The position numbers and the translations under genes are program-made. The notes under the pieces are model-generated. The model ran no database searches. It was not told where the DNA came from and saw only the letters and a program-made list of their open reading frames with translations. Shown here one piece after another: positions 52,868 through 62,018 of a DNA stretch of 64,000 nucleotides. The DNA is from Pseudomonas alkylphenolica (GTDB taxonomy: Bacteria > Pseudomonadota > Gammaproteobacteria > Pseudomonadales > Pseudomonadaceae). The DNA is taken from contig NZ_QJRG01000042.1 of NCBI RefSeq assembly GCF_004025535.1, forward strand, positions 244,556-308,555, written 5' to 3'. Each line of letters starts with the position of its first letter. The first letter of the stretch is position 1.

Positions 52868-54493
52868 TCAGACTTGTTCCGCAATCGCTGCAGCCGAACC
52901 GGCCTGGGGCAGGGTCAGCTCAAGCTCGATCGCCAGGCGTTGCTCATGGTCGCTGTGCACAAATCGCCCATGCAGGTACTCGGCGACTCGCTGGCAATGG
53001 TTGAGGTCGATGATGCTTTCCGCCGCGGCCTGCCCGGACATTTCCAGCCTTGCCAGCACCTGGCCCTGGCCACGCACGCGCATGTCCAGATGAATCAGGG
53101 CCGGGTTATCGGTGTCGGCCTGAAACAGGCCGATGGCGGTCGTCATCCAGTCGCAGAATGCGTCGGTGTCCAGCCATACCCGGCGAGTGTCGATGCGCTG
53201 CACGCCGAACAGCGACTGCGGGTGGCCGATGAGGCAGCGACCGATGAATTCCGGCAGGTCGCAGGCCTGAACAAGCGGTGCACGCGCATTGTCCTGAAAC
53301 TGGTACAGACGCCCCAGCCGCCTCAGGCGTTCGATCAGGCCGGACAACCCCGGTGTGGCGGGATGCAACGCCAGTGCGCCGATACACCCTGCCAACTCGC
53401 TCAGCGATGCTTCGAAAAAATCAGCCTGTCGTCGTGCCTGGGCTTCGGCGGCGAGCAGTTGATCCTGCAGGGTCACAAGTTGCCCTTCACTGTCGGTGAT
53501 GTCTTGCAACCCACCCAGCACGCCACACGCCCGCCCTTGGCTATCTCGGTACGGGACCATCCAGTAATGCATGACCCGCGCTTCGCCAAATATCTCCACC
53601 CGTGTGGTGACCGCCATGGGTATGCCTTCGAGCACAATGCGGGCAAAGCCCTCGGGCAGAGCCTTGCGCACGGCTGGCGAAAACCAGCGAGCCTCGGCAA
53701 AACCGGTTCCCAGGGCATCCTCGGCGCTGATGCGGTAGTAGTCGAGGAACTTCTGATTACAGAACAGCAAACGCCCGTCTGTGGTTCGCACGAACATGGG
53801 GTTGGGCGCGGCATCCACCAGACTGCGCAACAGGCCCAGTTCCGCCGGAAACACATCCGTCGCCAACGCGCCTGCCGCAGGCTCCTGACCCGCGACCAGG
53901 CCGTTGCGACGGGCAACTTCGGCCAACTCGACGTTCGAGCTGACGTGGAGCTTTTCCAGCAGGTGCGCCTTGTAGGTACTGACGGTCTTGAAACTGATGC
54001 GCAGTTCTTCGGCAATGCGCAAATTGGAGCGTCCCTCGGCGATCAGTTGCAGCACGGCCGACTCGCGGGGCGTAAGACTGTCGAGCTCACCGCCGCCACC
54101 CGGCTGCATGTGCTCGCGGGCGAAATGGCCGCGACCCGCCCAAACATCACTGATCGCCTTGCGCAGACTGGCCATGCCCTCGTGCTTGCTGACAAAGCCA
54201 CTGGCACCCGCCCGGAAACACAGCGGGGCAAAGTGTGCGGGGTTCTGCAGGCTGTACACCAGCACCTTCAGGGCCTCATCACGGGCGCGCAGGCGGCGTA
54301 ACAGGTCCAGACCGCCAGGCCCGGGCAAGGCGATCTCCAGAATCACCAGTTGCGGATTGCACTGGCGTGCCAGCGTCAGCGCCGCAGGAACGTCGGCAGC
54401 TTCCTGGATGTCCTGATGCCCCATGTCCTCCAACAGCGTGCGCAGCGCGCTGCGCACGATCGGCATGGGGTCGGCAATCAGCACTGTGGCCAT
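52868..54493 (-). CDS. Atypical response regulator: REC-LuxR HTH-PAS with degenerate C-terminal domain
   Basis: A 541-residue protein. Residues 1-120 are a receiver, but the phosphoacceptor position is Glu53 (LVILEIALPGPGG) and the usual second acidic residue is Pro9 (IADP). A NarL/LuxR HTH follows at about 138-198 (LTPRESAVLQLIAEGRSNLR, TVSTYKAHLLEKL). Then comes a PAS domain at about 215-340 (PNPMFVRTTDGRLLFCNQKF). The last 200 residues resemble a kinase ATPase fold but lack N- and G-boxes. The domain order is unusual. It heads the adhesin locus on the same strand and likely controls it. Confidence 0.82.
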   Translation of the reverse strand: MATVLIADPMPIVRSALRTLLEDMGHQDIQEAADVPAALTLARQCNPQLVILEIALPGPGGLDLLRRLRARDEALKVLVYSLQNPAHFAPLCFRAGASGFVSKHEGMASLRKAISDVWAGRGHFAREHMQPGGGGELDSLTPRESAVLQLIAEGRSNLRIAEELRISFKTVSTYKAHLLEKLHVSSNVELAEVARRNGLVAGQEPAAGALATDVFPAELGLLRSLVDAAPNPMFVRTTDGRLLFCNQKFLDYYRISAEDALGTGFAEARWFSPAVRKALPEGFARIVLEGIPMAVTTRVEIFGEARVMHYWMVPYRDSQGRACGVLGGLQDITDSEGQLVTLQDQLLAAEAQARRQADFFEASLSELAGCIGALALHPATPGLSGLIERLRRLGRLYQFQDNARAPLVQACDLPEFIGRCLIGHPQSLFGVQRIDTRRVWLDTDAFCDWMTTAIGLFQADTDNPALIHLDMRVRGQGQVLARLEMSGQAAAESIIDLNHCQRVAEYLHGRFVHSDHEQRLAIELELTLPQAGSAAAIAEQV

Positions 54494-54714
54494 CAGATTT
54501 TTCCCGGCTCATCCTTTAAGTGTTCAAAGCATAGGCGATGACCGAACAGCGCCCACTTTATGGGCGCTCTTTGGGTGTTGACCTGCCTGCTGTGTGGACG
54601 CGGGCAATGGCGCCTGTATAGTCTGTGGCGAGCCAATGCCTACACCCAACGCAGCGGGTGAACGGATTACCCATTCACTCGATGCGTCCAACAACAATAA
54701 GAGGAGACTCGATT

Positions 54715-55623
54715 TTGCAATCGATTCTGGACCCCAAATGGCACCACTTCATCAAGGTCGCAAAGTTGGGGAGCCTGACCCAGGCCGCCGTGGCACTCGA
54801 TGTGCCGCAATCGATGATCAGCCGTCACATCTCCCAGCTGGAACGCGAGTGTGGCGTCAGGCTGTTCAACCGTACCGGGCGCGGGGTCAACCTCACTGAA
54901 TTCGGCGTGCAGATCCTGCCGCGTATCGAAGCGCTGGTAGAGGAGTCGGAGGAAGTCTCCGATGTGATTCGCACCTCGGGTGGCATTCCGATCGGCGAGG
55001 TGCGCATCGGCCTGCTGCCGTCCACCGTCGAACCCATCGCCGGGCCGCTGTACCGGCTGGTGCATGAGCGCTTTCCACGCATCAAGCTGCAGATCTGCGA
55101 AGGCAGCAGCGCGCACCTGGAAGAGCTGATCAACGAAGGCCGTGTCGACATGGCGCTGCTGCTGCGCGAAGCCGATGTGTCGAGCCAGGAAGAGTCGGTG
55201 CTGGTGCAACCCAAGCTGATGCTGGTCGGGCGCGCACAGGACCCGGCCGTCACCCAGCCCACCGTCGAGCTGGCGAGCCTGCAGGGGTTGCCGCTGGTGC
55301 TGCCGTCGCGGCCGCATCCGTTACGCGCGCGACTGGAAAAACTGTCCAAGTCCCACGGCATTCAGTTCGACTGCGCGGTGGAGGCCGACTCGATTCGCTT
55401 GCAATGGGAAATCGTTGCCGCCGGCGGTGGCTACGCCATCACTTCCGGCCTGTTTGAACACGTCGACGACCCACGCTTTTCCGTTGCACGCATCATCAAG
55501 CCGGAGCTGTTGCGCAGCGTGGTACTGGCCAGCTCACTGCGCCGCCCCAACACCCTGGCGACCCGCACGGTTCAAAAGCTGCTGGAGCAAGAAGCACCAT
55601 TGCTGCTGAAGAACCGTGCCTGA
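54715..55623 (+). CDS. LysR-family transcriptional regulator
   Basis: A 302-residue LysR protein, the N-terminal HTH reading LTQAAVALDVPQSMISRHISQLERE. The start is TTG 54715: GAGGAG at 54701-54706 lies 8 nt before it, and the LysR fold starts right after; an ATG-like frame from 54625 has no support. The effector domain (VRIGLLPSTVEPIAGPLYRL) is of the subclass regulating aromatic catabolism. It converges on the SDR gene 21 nt away, so the SDR/monooxygenase unit and the hydrolase unit beyond it are the likely targets. Confidence 0.87.
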   Translation: MQSILDPKWHHFIKVAKLGSLTQAAVALDVPQSMISRHISQLERECGVRLFNRTGRGVNLTEFGVQILPRIEALVEESEEVSDVIRTSGGIPIGEVRIGLLPSTVEPIAGPLYRLVHERFPRIKLQICEGSSAHLEELINEGRVDMALLLREADVSSQEESVLVQPKLMLVGRAQDPAVTQPTVELASLQGLPLVLPSRPHPLRARLEKLSKSHGIQFDCAVEADSIRLQWEIVAAGGGYAITSGLFEHVDDPRFSVARIIKPELLRSVVLASSLRRPNTLATRTVQKLLEQEAPLLLKNRA

Positions 55624-55644
55624 GTGAACCGGCCCGCCGGCAGC

Positions 55645-56454
55645 TCAGGGCTGCCGGTGCAGCACGGCCCGGTTGAGCATGCCCTGATCGGCCACCACGG
55701 TCTGGCCGGTCATGATGCGGTTATGCCGGGATGCCAGAAACGCGTAAAGCGGCCCGTGATCCTCGGGTGTCGGCAGGTCCTTGAGCAGGCTCAGCGAGCG
55801 GAACATCGAGAGAAAGGCGTCCTGGGGAATGTCGGATTGTTTCTGTTCCTCCAGCCCCAGCGAGCGTGGCCCACTCAACTGGCTGTTGGCGATGCCGGCC
55901 GGCGCCACGGCATTGACCCGCACGTGTGGCGCGAACTCGAACGCCAGCTGATTGACCAGACTGCGCACGGCGCCCTTGCTCGCGCTGTACACCGCGCCAC
56001 CTCCATCGGCGGCATAGGCCGCAGTCGACGTAGTCAGCACCATCGCCCCCTCACTGGCGCGCAACAGCTCGAAAAACACCCGTGCCGACAGCAGGTAACC
56101 CTTGACGTTGACCCGCATCACTTCGTCAAACAAAGCGTCGAGACGCTCTTCGGGCATGTCCGTCAGCGCGACGTTGCCGTCGAAAATGCCCTGCGCGCCG
56201 ATCAGCGCATCGAGCCGGCCAAACCGGGTGCACACTTCTTCGCGGCAGCGGCGCAAGTCGTCCAGGCGGGTTACATCGCCCTGAACGATCAGCACGTCGG
56301 GGCCGAATTCCTGCCGTAGCCCGGCCACCTTTTCGCTGGAAATCTCGAAGATCGCCACACGGGCGCCCTCGCTCAGGCAATGGCGTGCAAGCCCCAGGCC
56401 CAGGCCTGAACCACCGCCGGTTACCAGCACCACATGTTCGCTCAACAACGTCAT
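55645..56454 (-). CDS. Short-chain dehydrogenase, cis-dihydrodiol dehydrogenase-like
   Basis: A 269-residue SDR. The cofactor site is VVLVTGGGSGLGLGLARHCL, and the active-site Tyr-Lys is YSASKGAV with Ser in TTSTAAYAA. The part GIFDGNVALTDMPEERLDALFDEVMRV, around the NAG-equivalent GAQG, resembles BphB-type cis-dihydrodiol dehydrogenases (LDAAFDEV, NVKGYL). It may oxidise a dihydrodiol or related alcohol. It lies 17 nt after the FAD monooxygenase gene on the same transcript. Confidence 0.82.
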   Translation of the reverse strand: MTLLSEHVVLVTGGGSGLGLGLARHCLSEGARVAIFEISSEKVAGLRQEFGPDVLIVQGDVTRLDDLRRCREEVCTRFGRLDALIGAQGIFDGNVALTDMPEERLDALFDEVMRVNVKGYLLSARVFFELLRASEGAMVLTTSTAAYAADGGGAVYSASKGAVRSLVNQLAFEFAPHVRVNAVAPAGIANSQLSGPRSLGLEEQKQSDIPQDAFLSMFRSLSLLKDLPTPEDHGPLYAFLASRHNRIMTGQTVVADQGMLNRAVLHRQP

Positions 56455-56471
56455 GGCTTTCTCGCTCGCGG

Positions 56472-57602
56472 TCAAATCGGTTGGGCCAATGCGGCAAATG
56501 AGGCGTGCATGATGCGCATGTGCTCGGCCTTGTCGCCGCCATGGATCTCGATCTCGCCCAGGCGCATGGAGTTCTCCACCACCATTCGGCAGCGCTCCCA
56601 GCGCCGCTGTTGAAAGCGCTCAAGCGCCGCCGCAAGGCTCGGCGCCTGCTCAAGCTCCTGCGCCAGGACGATGGCATCCTCGATACCGATGCAGGCGCCA
56701 GACGCCAGGTGCGGCGTGGTGGCATGCACCGCGTCGCCAATCAGCACGGCGCGTCCGCAATACCACGGCTGTTCCACCAGCAGCCCTTCAAGCGGGCGAA
56801 ACACCACCAGCGATTTTTCGTCCAGCAGCGCGCGAGCTTCCTGCACCGGCGGTGCACTGAAAGGCGCCAGCAAAGCGTCGAGCCGAGGTAGAAACTCCTC
56901 CGGCGGGACAAAATCATTGACCGGGCGATCTTCATTGACGAACAGGTACATTTCGTTTTGCGACACCGGGTTCAAGCCCACCTTCAGGTGATCGCCAACC
57001 CACAGCATGGTGCGTGTGACCGACGCCAAACGCGGCAGTACCGCACGCCATACGCCCTGCCCGCTGTAGCGCGGCTTTGGTGCCTGCGGGAGCAACCGCT
57101 CGCGCAATTGCGAATACAGGCCATCGGCGCCGATCACCAGGTCGTAGCGACGCTGACTGCCATCACTGAAATCCACCGTCGCCGCTTGCTCATCCTGATC
57201 CAGTGCCGTCACGGTGCAGCCCAGGCGTACATCGGTGCCGCTGGCACGCGTGGCGTCGGCCAGGATCCTGGCCAGTACCGGACGCATCACCGCACCGCTG
57301 CCAGGCACCTCGTCCCCGGCGATGCGCGGCGTCGCCACCTGGGTGAGCAGCACGCCGCTTGCGGAAAAAATGTCCAGGCCGTCGCAGGCATAACCTTCGT
57401 CGAGAAAACGCTCAAGGATGCCCAGCGTACGGAACGCCCTCAAGGTCGGCCCGCCGATACTGATGCCAGCCCCATAGTTGCGCCAGTGTGGGTCGATTTC
57501 CACCAGGTCGACCGCAATGCCGCGCTTGCGCAACTCGATCGCCGCGGACATTCCGGAAAAACCGCCACCTACCACGAGGGCGGATTGAATGAGTGCAGTC
57601 AT
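56472..57602 (-). CDS. FAD-dependent aromatic monooxygenase (PHBH-like)
   Basis: A 376-residue class A flavoprotein monooxygenase. The N-terminal FAD motif is ALVVGGGFSGMSAAIELRKR, the DG motif is YDLVIGADGLYSQLR, and the GD motif is AVLIGDAVHATTPHLASGAC. These place it with PHBH/salicylate-hydroxylase-type enzymes that hydroxylate aromatic rings with NAD(P)H and O2. Substrate unknown. GGAG lies 6 nt before the ATG. It shares a divergent promoter region (254 nt) with the alpha/beta hydrolase. Confidence 0.87.
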   Translation of the reverse strand: MTALIQSALVVGGGFSGMSAAIELRKRGIAVDLVEIDPHWRNYGAGISIGGPTLRAFRTLGILERFLDEGYACDGLDIFSASGVLLTQVATPRIAGDEVPGSGAVMRPVLARILADATRASGTDVRLGCTVTALDQDEQAATVDFSDGSQRRYDLVIGADGLYSQLRERLLPQAPKPRYSGQGVWRAVLPRLASVTRTMLWVGDHLKVGLNPVSQNEMYLFVNEDRPVNDFVPPEEFLPRLDALLAPFSAPPVQEARALLDEKSLVVFRPLEGLLVEQPWYCGRAVLIGDAVHATTPHLASGACIGIEDAIVLAQELEQAPSLAAALERFQQRRWERCRMVVENSMRLGEIEIHGGDKAEHMRIMHASFAALAQPI

Positions 57603-57856
57603 GTGACTCTCCAAGGGCGCGGGATAGACCCGTCCCGCACCGGCTATTGTTATTGTCGAGACCGCCACGCAGGTTGCTGGCGCGGCTTCGGGTCAGCCTT
57701 GATCCTACAGACGCCCTTGGCAACGTCCCCCTCCAAAATCCGCAACGCAGCTTTCTATCGGCAGCCATGCATTGTCCGGATAGCAGCCATCCAGCTGATC
57801 GCCTACCTCCTCTGCCGGCACGTTCGTAACCTGTGGCCAGCCAAGGAGTCTGTTCA

Positions 57857-58636
57857 ATGAAAGCACTGCCCACGTTTCATCACCTAATCAGCGGGCCAGC
57901 GGATGCACCCTGCCTGACGTTCATCCCCGGCATAGGCAATGATGCACGGTTCTGGGCCGAACAGGCCAAGAGCCTTTCGGCGCATTTTCGTGTTCTGCGC
58001 TTCGACCCCTGGGGTCATGGACACAGCCCGGCACCACCGCAGCACTGCAATTTCGCCACGATCCGTGACGGTGTGGTGCAGCTGTGGGACAGCCTTGGCA
58101 TTGCTCACAGTACCGTGGTCGGCCTGGGCTTCGGCGGCTCGCTGGCCCTGGCGCTCGGCCTGGCCTACCCCGAACGGGTGAAGCGGATCGCTGCGTTTTG
58201 CTGCAGGCCGCGTCAGCCCGATGATCGCCGCCAGTTCTGGCGCGATCGCTGCGAGGCTGCGCAGTCCCAAGGCATGGACAGCCTTTCCGACGCCACCGTC
58301 GACCGCTGGCTGAGCGCCGACTTTCGCGCCCATCACCCGCAGGTGGACCAACTGCTGCGCACGATGATGAAAAACACCACGCTCGACGGTTACCTGGCCT
58401 ATGTGCGGGCCTTTATCGAGATGGACTTCACTGAACAGTTTCCCGACCTGCGTGTGCCCACCTTGCTGGTCGCCGGCGAACATGACCACGGTGGCGGGCC
58501 GGTGGCCGACATGCAGGCCATGGCCGCACAGAACCCCCACGTCACGCTGGAAGTGATCGAGGGCGTCGGACACATCTGCAACCACGAAGCCCCCGCGCAA
58601 GTGGAGCACCTGCTGCAGCGGTATTTGCTGGATTAA
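57857..58636 (+). CDS. Alpha/beta-hydrolase-fold protein lacking the catalytic Ser nucleophile
   Basis: A 259-residue alpha/beta hydrolase similar to enol-lactonases and meta-cleavage hydrolases. The lid and oxyanion loop are FIPGIGNDARFW. The nucleophile elbow reads VVGLGFGGSLAL, so position 91, normally Ser (GxSxG), is Gly. The acid is probably Asp210 in VAGEHDHGG and the base His239 in GVGHICNHE, both retained. Such a protein may be inactive as an esterase or do cofactor-free chemistry. AAGGAG sets the ATG at 57857. It precedes the ferredoxin-reductase gene by 54 nt. Confidence 0.82.
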   Translation: MKALPTFHHLISGPADAPCLTFIPGIGNDARFWAEQAKSLSAHFRVLRFDPWGHGHSPAPPQHCNFATIRDGVVQLWDSLGIAHSTVVGLGFGGSLALALGLAYPERVKRIAAFCCRPRQPDDRRQFWRDRCEAAQSQGMDSLSDATVDRWLSADFRAHHPQVDQLLRTMMKNTTLDGYLAYVRAFIEMDFTEQFPDLRVPTLLVAGEHDHGGGPVADMQAMAAQNPHVTLEVIEGVGHICNHEAPAQVEHLLQRYLLD

Positions 58637-58690
58637 TCACGGGCCGGTGCACAGGGCGCCGGCCTGCCAACAAACGACAGAGACAACAAT

Positions 58691-59917
58691 ATGAACAGAC
58701 ATGTCGTTATCGTCGGTGCCGGGCACGCCGGGGTCAGCCTTTGCGCTGCCCTGCGTGCACTGGACTTCAGCGGCGCCATCACCTTGCTCAGCGACGAGGG
58801 CGACCTGCCCTATCACCGGCCACCGCTCTCCAAAGCCTTCCTCACCCAGGACAGCGCTCTGGTCGAAGCGCGACTGCTGCTTGAGCCGCACAGCTTCTAC
58901 GACGAGAAGCAGATCGACCTGCGCCTCAACACCCGGGTCAGGGCGATCGATACCCAGGCGCGGTCGCTGCAACTGGCAGATGGCAGCGAATTGGCCTACG
59001 ACGCACTGGTTTTGGCAACCGGTGCACGCGCCCGCATCTTGACGTTGCCCGGCAGCGAACTGGACGGCATCGTCGTGTTGCGCACCCTGGAGCAGGCACG
59101 CACCCTGCGCGAGCGCCTGGCGGCCAGCCAGTGCGTGAGCATTGTCGGTGGCGGGTTTATCGGTCTGGAGATTGCCGCCACCGCGCGCAAATTGGGTAAG
59201 CAGGTGACGGTGCTGGAAAGCGCCTCTCGGATCATGGAGCGCTCTGTATCCCCGGAGGTGTCGGCCTATGTCGCTCGCAAGCACCGGGAACAGGGCATCC
59301 ACCTCGAGCTCGACAGCACAGTAAAAGCCTTTGTGGGCGACCACGGTCGGGTCACCGCCGTGCACACCGACAGCGCTGAATGGCCGGCTGATCTGGTGAT
59401 CGTCGGCGCGGGCTCGCTGCCCAACAGCGAACTGGCCGAAGGTGCTGGCATTGCCTGTGCCAACGGCATACTGGTCGATGCCCGTATGCGTACCTCGGCA
59501 CCCGAGGTGTACGCCGTCGGTGACTGCGTGAACTTCCAGAGTCGCCATGCCGGCAGCGCCCGCCTGCGACTTGAGTCCATTCAGAACGCCAACGATCAGG
59601 CCCGGCTGGTCGCGCAACTGATCAATGGCGAAAGCGCCGATTACGACGCCTTGCCGTGGTTCTGGTCCGATCAGGGCGAGGTCAAACTGCAAATGGTCGG
59701 CCTGGCGCTTGGCCGTACCCACTGCGTGATCCGTGGCGAGCCGGACCAGGGCCGCTTCTCGGTGTTTCACTACCGCGACACCACCCTGATCGCCGTCGAC
59801 TCGGTCAACCAGCCCCTTGAGCACCTGCTCAGCCGCAAGCTGCTCAGCGCTGGCCTTTCCCCCGATCCGGCACTGATCGCAGACACCCGCTTCGCGTTGA
59901 AAAGCCTGCTCGACTGA
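58691..59917 (+). CDS. FAD-dependent ferredoxin/rubredoxin reductase
   Basis: A 408-residue pyridine-nucleotide-disulfide-type reductase of the putidaredoxin/BphA4 class. FAD motif HVVIVGAGHAGVSLCAAL; NAD motif CVSIVGGGFIGLEIAATA; second FAD motif PEVYAVGDCVNF. The conserved LPYHRPPLSKAFL of the family lies after the first strand. It would pass electrons from NAD(P)H to a ferredoxin used by an oxygenase. No ferredoxin or Rieske oxygenase is adjacent, so its partner lies elsewhere. Confidence 0.9.
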   Translation: MNRHVVIVGAGHAGVSLCAALRALDFSGAITLLSDEGDLPYHRPPLSKAFLTQDSALVEARLLLEPHSFYDEKQIDLRLNTRVRAIDTQARSLQLADGSELAYDALVLATGARARILTLPGSELDGIVVLRTLEQARTLRERLAASQCVSIVGGGFIGLEIAATARKLGKQVTVLESASRIMERSVSPEVSAYVARKHREQGIHLELDSTVKAFVGDHGRVTAVHTDSAEWPADLVIVGAGSLPNSELAEGAGIACANGILVDARMRTSAPEVYAVGDCVNFQSRHAGSARLRLESIQNANDQARLVAQLINGESADYDALPWFWSDQGEVKLQMVGLALGRTHCVIRGEPDQGRFSVFHYRDTTLIAVDSVNQPLEHLLSRKLLSAGLSPDPALIADTRFALKSLLD

Positions 59918-60076
59918 AGGCTGCAAACCACCCGGGGCAGCGGCCTACCACCCTGCCCCGCATGCGGGTCCGCCCCCCCGGTTGCTCCCGCTACCGACCC
60001 TTACCCCTCTTATGGCACTGCCTCCCTGCACCCCGTGGCCACGGCAGGCCATTGCCGGTTCCTGAAGGAGATGTCC

Positions 60077-62008
60077 ATGTTCGTTCGTGCACTCGCCAAC
60101 CTCTCGGTGGGCGCCAAGCTCACCCTCGGCTTCGGCCTGGTCCTGGCCTCGACACTCGCGGTCACCGCTACCGCCTACAACGCCCTGCATGTGCTGGAGC
60201 AGCGCGGCGTGGTGATCCGCGACCTGGGTGGCGCCCGCGCCTTGATGCTGCAGGCGCGCAATGCAGAAAAAGACTTTGACCTGAGCCTGGCGGGGGCAGC
60301 CTCCACGCAGGTCGAGCAGTTGATCGGGCAGCTTGGCAGCCTCCTGAGCCTGCACCGAACAGAAATCGCCGACGCCGACACCGCCGCAAGCGCCAGTGCC
60401 ACGTACTTCAACCAGTTCCAGCGCTTTGCCCTGGCCAAGCAGGAGGAGCGCGATGCGCGGGTGCGCATGCAGGAGCTGGCCCAGGCCCTTGGCGAGCGCT
60501 TCAGCGCCGTGCTGCTCGACCAGCTCGATGTGCTCAACAGCCTGGCCGATCAGGCACAACCGGTGTCGCCCGGCGTCATGACCCTGCTGGAGCAGACCTC
60601 GATGCTGCGCGACAAGCTGTCCAACCTGCGTGACAGCGAGCTGTACTTCGCCCATGAAAACAGCCTGAGCGCGCGCGATGACTGGGAAAACCGCATGACC
60701 GAACTGCTGACCTACCTCAACAGCCTGGCGCGCCAGCTCGAGGCGGGCGAGCAGGATTCACTGAGCCAGGCCAATACGGCGCTGGCGGGTTATCGCGCCG
60801 CCTTCGAGCACTTCGTCGCCAGCCGTGAGCGTGCCACCCAGAGCCAGGCGCTGATGAACGCTGCCAGCCTGCAAGTCGGGACATTGCTCGGCACCGTCAG
60901 CGACGCCCAGGAACAGGCCTGGCAACGGACCAGCCACCAGGTGACGCAGCTGCTGGCGGCAATAGTGATCATCTCGCTGGCCGTGGGCAGTGGCGCCGCG
61001 CTGCTGATCCGCCACTTGATCTTGCGCCCGCTGACCCAGGTGCTGGCACTGACCCGGCGGATCGCCGCCGGCGACCTGAGCGATGAACCGCGCGCGCCCC
61101 TTCGACGCGATGAACTGGGCCAGCTACAGGCCAGTGTCGGCAGCATGCTCGAGAGCCTGCGCGGGCTGGTCGGGCGTATCGCCGAGGATATCCATACACT
61201 CAACCGCACCGCCGATGATGTGGTGCAGGTTGCGCAACGCACCACACAAGGTGTCGAACTGCAGAACACCGAAACCGAGCTGGCCGCCTCCGCCATGCAA
61301 CTGATGACCACCACCGCCGAAGCCGTCGCGCGCAACGCCAGTGAGGCCTGCACCGCAGTGCAACAGGCCAATCTGGAAGCGCAACGCGGCGATCAGCTGG
61401 TGCACCAGGTCAGTCACCAGATCGACCATCTGGCCGCCGAGATGAGCGGTTGCAATGAGGCCATGCACCGCCTGGTGCAGGAAAGCAGCAGCGTAGGCCG
61501 GGTGCTGGAGGTGATCAATGCCCTGGCCGAGCAGACCAACCTGCTGGCGCTGAATGCCGCCATCGAGGCCGCGCGGGCTGGTGAGCATGGCCGTGGTTTC
61601 GCTGTGGTGGCCGACGAAGTACGCCACCTCGCCCGGCGTACCCGCACCGCCACGGAAGAAATTGCCAGCATCGTTGTACAGCTGCAGCACGTCAGCGGTG
61701 ACGCCTGCGATCGTCTGCAAGGCAGCCAGGTGCTGACCCGTGCCAGCGTCACACTGACGGCACAAGCCTCGGCGGCGCTGCAAGCCATCAGTGCCTCGGT
61801 GAGCACAGCGGAGCACATGAGTCAGCAGATTGCCGCTGCGGCTGAACAACAGAGCTGCGTCGCCGTGCAAGTGGGTGACAGCATGGCACGGGTGCGCGCC
61901 ATCGCCGAGCGCAGTGGCTCGGCGAGTGCTCATCTGGAGGGAACGGTACGCGAGCTCGGCCTGGTCGGCAGCACGTTGAACGCGGCTGTGACCGGGTTTC
62001 GTACCTGA
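60077..62008 (+). CDS. Methyl-accepting chemotaxis protein with large helical sensor
   Basis: A 643-residue chemoreceptor. A membrane helix (about 10-32) is followed by a large, wholly helical periplasmic domain of about 250 residues, the size of helical bimodular (HBM) sensors such as McpS. A second membrane helix lies at about 290-312, and HAMP begins [20 protein letters not shown]. The signalling hairpin has [20 protein letters not shown] and [17 protein letters not shown]. Start 60077 is set by AAGGAG 6 nt upstream; ATG 60071 abuts that site. It probably detects a growth substrate used by the adjacent catabolic genes. Confidence 0.9.
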   Translation: MFVRALANLSVGAKLTLGFGLVLASTLAVTATAYNALHVLEQRGVVIRDLGGARALMLQARNAEKDFDLSLAGAASTQVEQLIGQLGSLLSLHRTEIADADTAASASATYFNQFQRFALAKQEERDARVRMQELAQALGERFSAVLLDQLDVLNSLADQAQPVSPGVMTLLEQTSMLRDKLSNLRDSELYFAHENSLSARDDWENRMTELLTYLNSLARQLEAGEQDSLSQANTALAGYRAAFEHFVASRERATQSQALMNAASLQVGTLLGTVSDAQEQAWQRTSHQVTQLLAAIVIISLAVGSGAALLIRHLILRPLTQVLALTRRIAAGDLSDEPRAPLRRDELGQLQASVGSMLESLRGLVGRIAEDIHTLNRTADDVVQVAQRTTQGVELQNTETELAASAMQLMTTTAEAVARNASEACTAVQQANLEAQRGDQLVHQVSHQIDHLAAEMSGCNEAMHRLVQESSSVGRVLEVINALAEQTNLLALNAAIEAARAGEHGRGFAVVADEVRHLARRTRTATEEIASIVVQLQHVSGDACDRLQGSQVLTRASVTLTAQASAALQAISASVSTAEHMSQQIAAAAEQQSCVAVQVGDSMARVRAIAERSGSASAHLEGTVRELGLVGSTLNAAVTGFRT

Positions 62009-62018
62009 CGCGGGTGCT

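Noticed and set aside
60012..60030. Possible sigma-54 promoter (TGGCAC with CTGC) before the chemoreceptor
   Set aside because: Spacing between the GG and GC elements is two bases too long for sigma-54.
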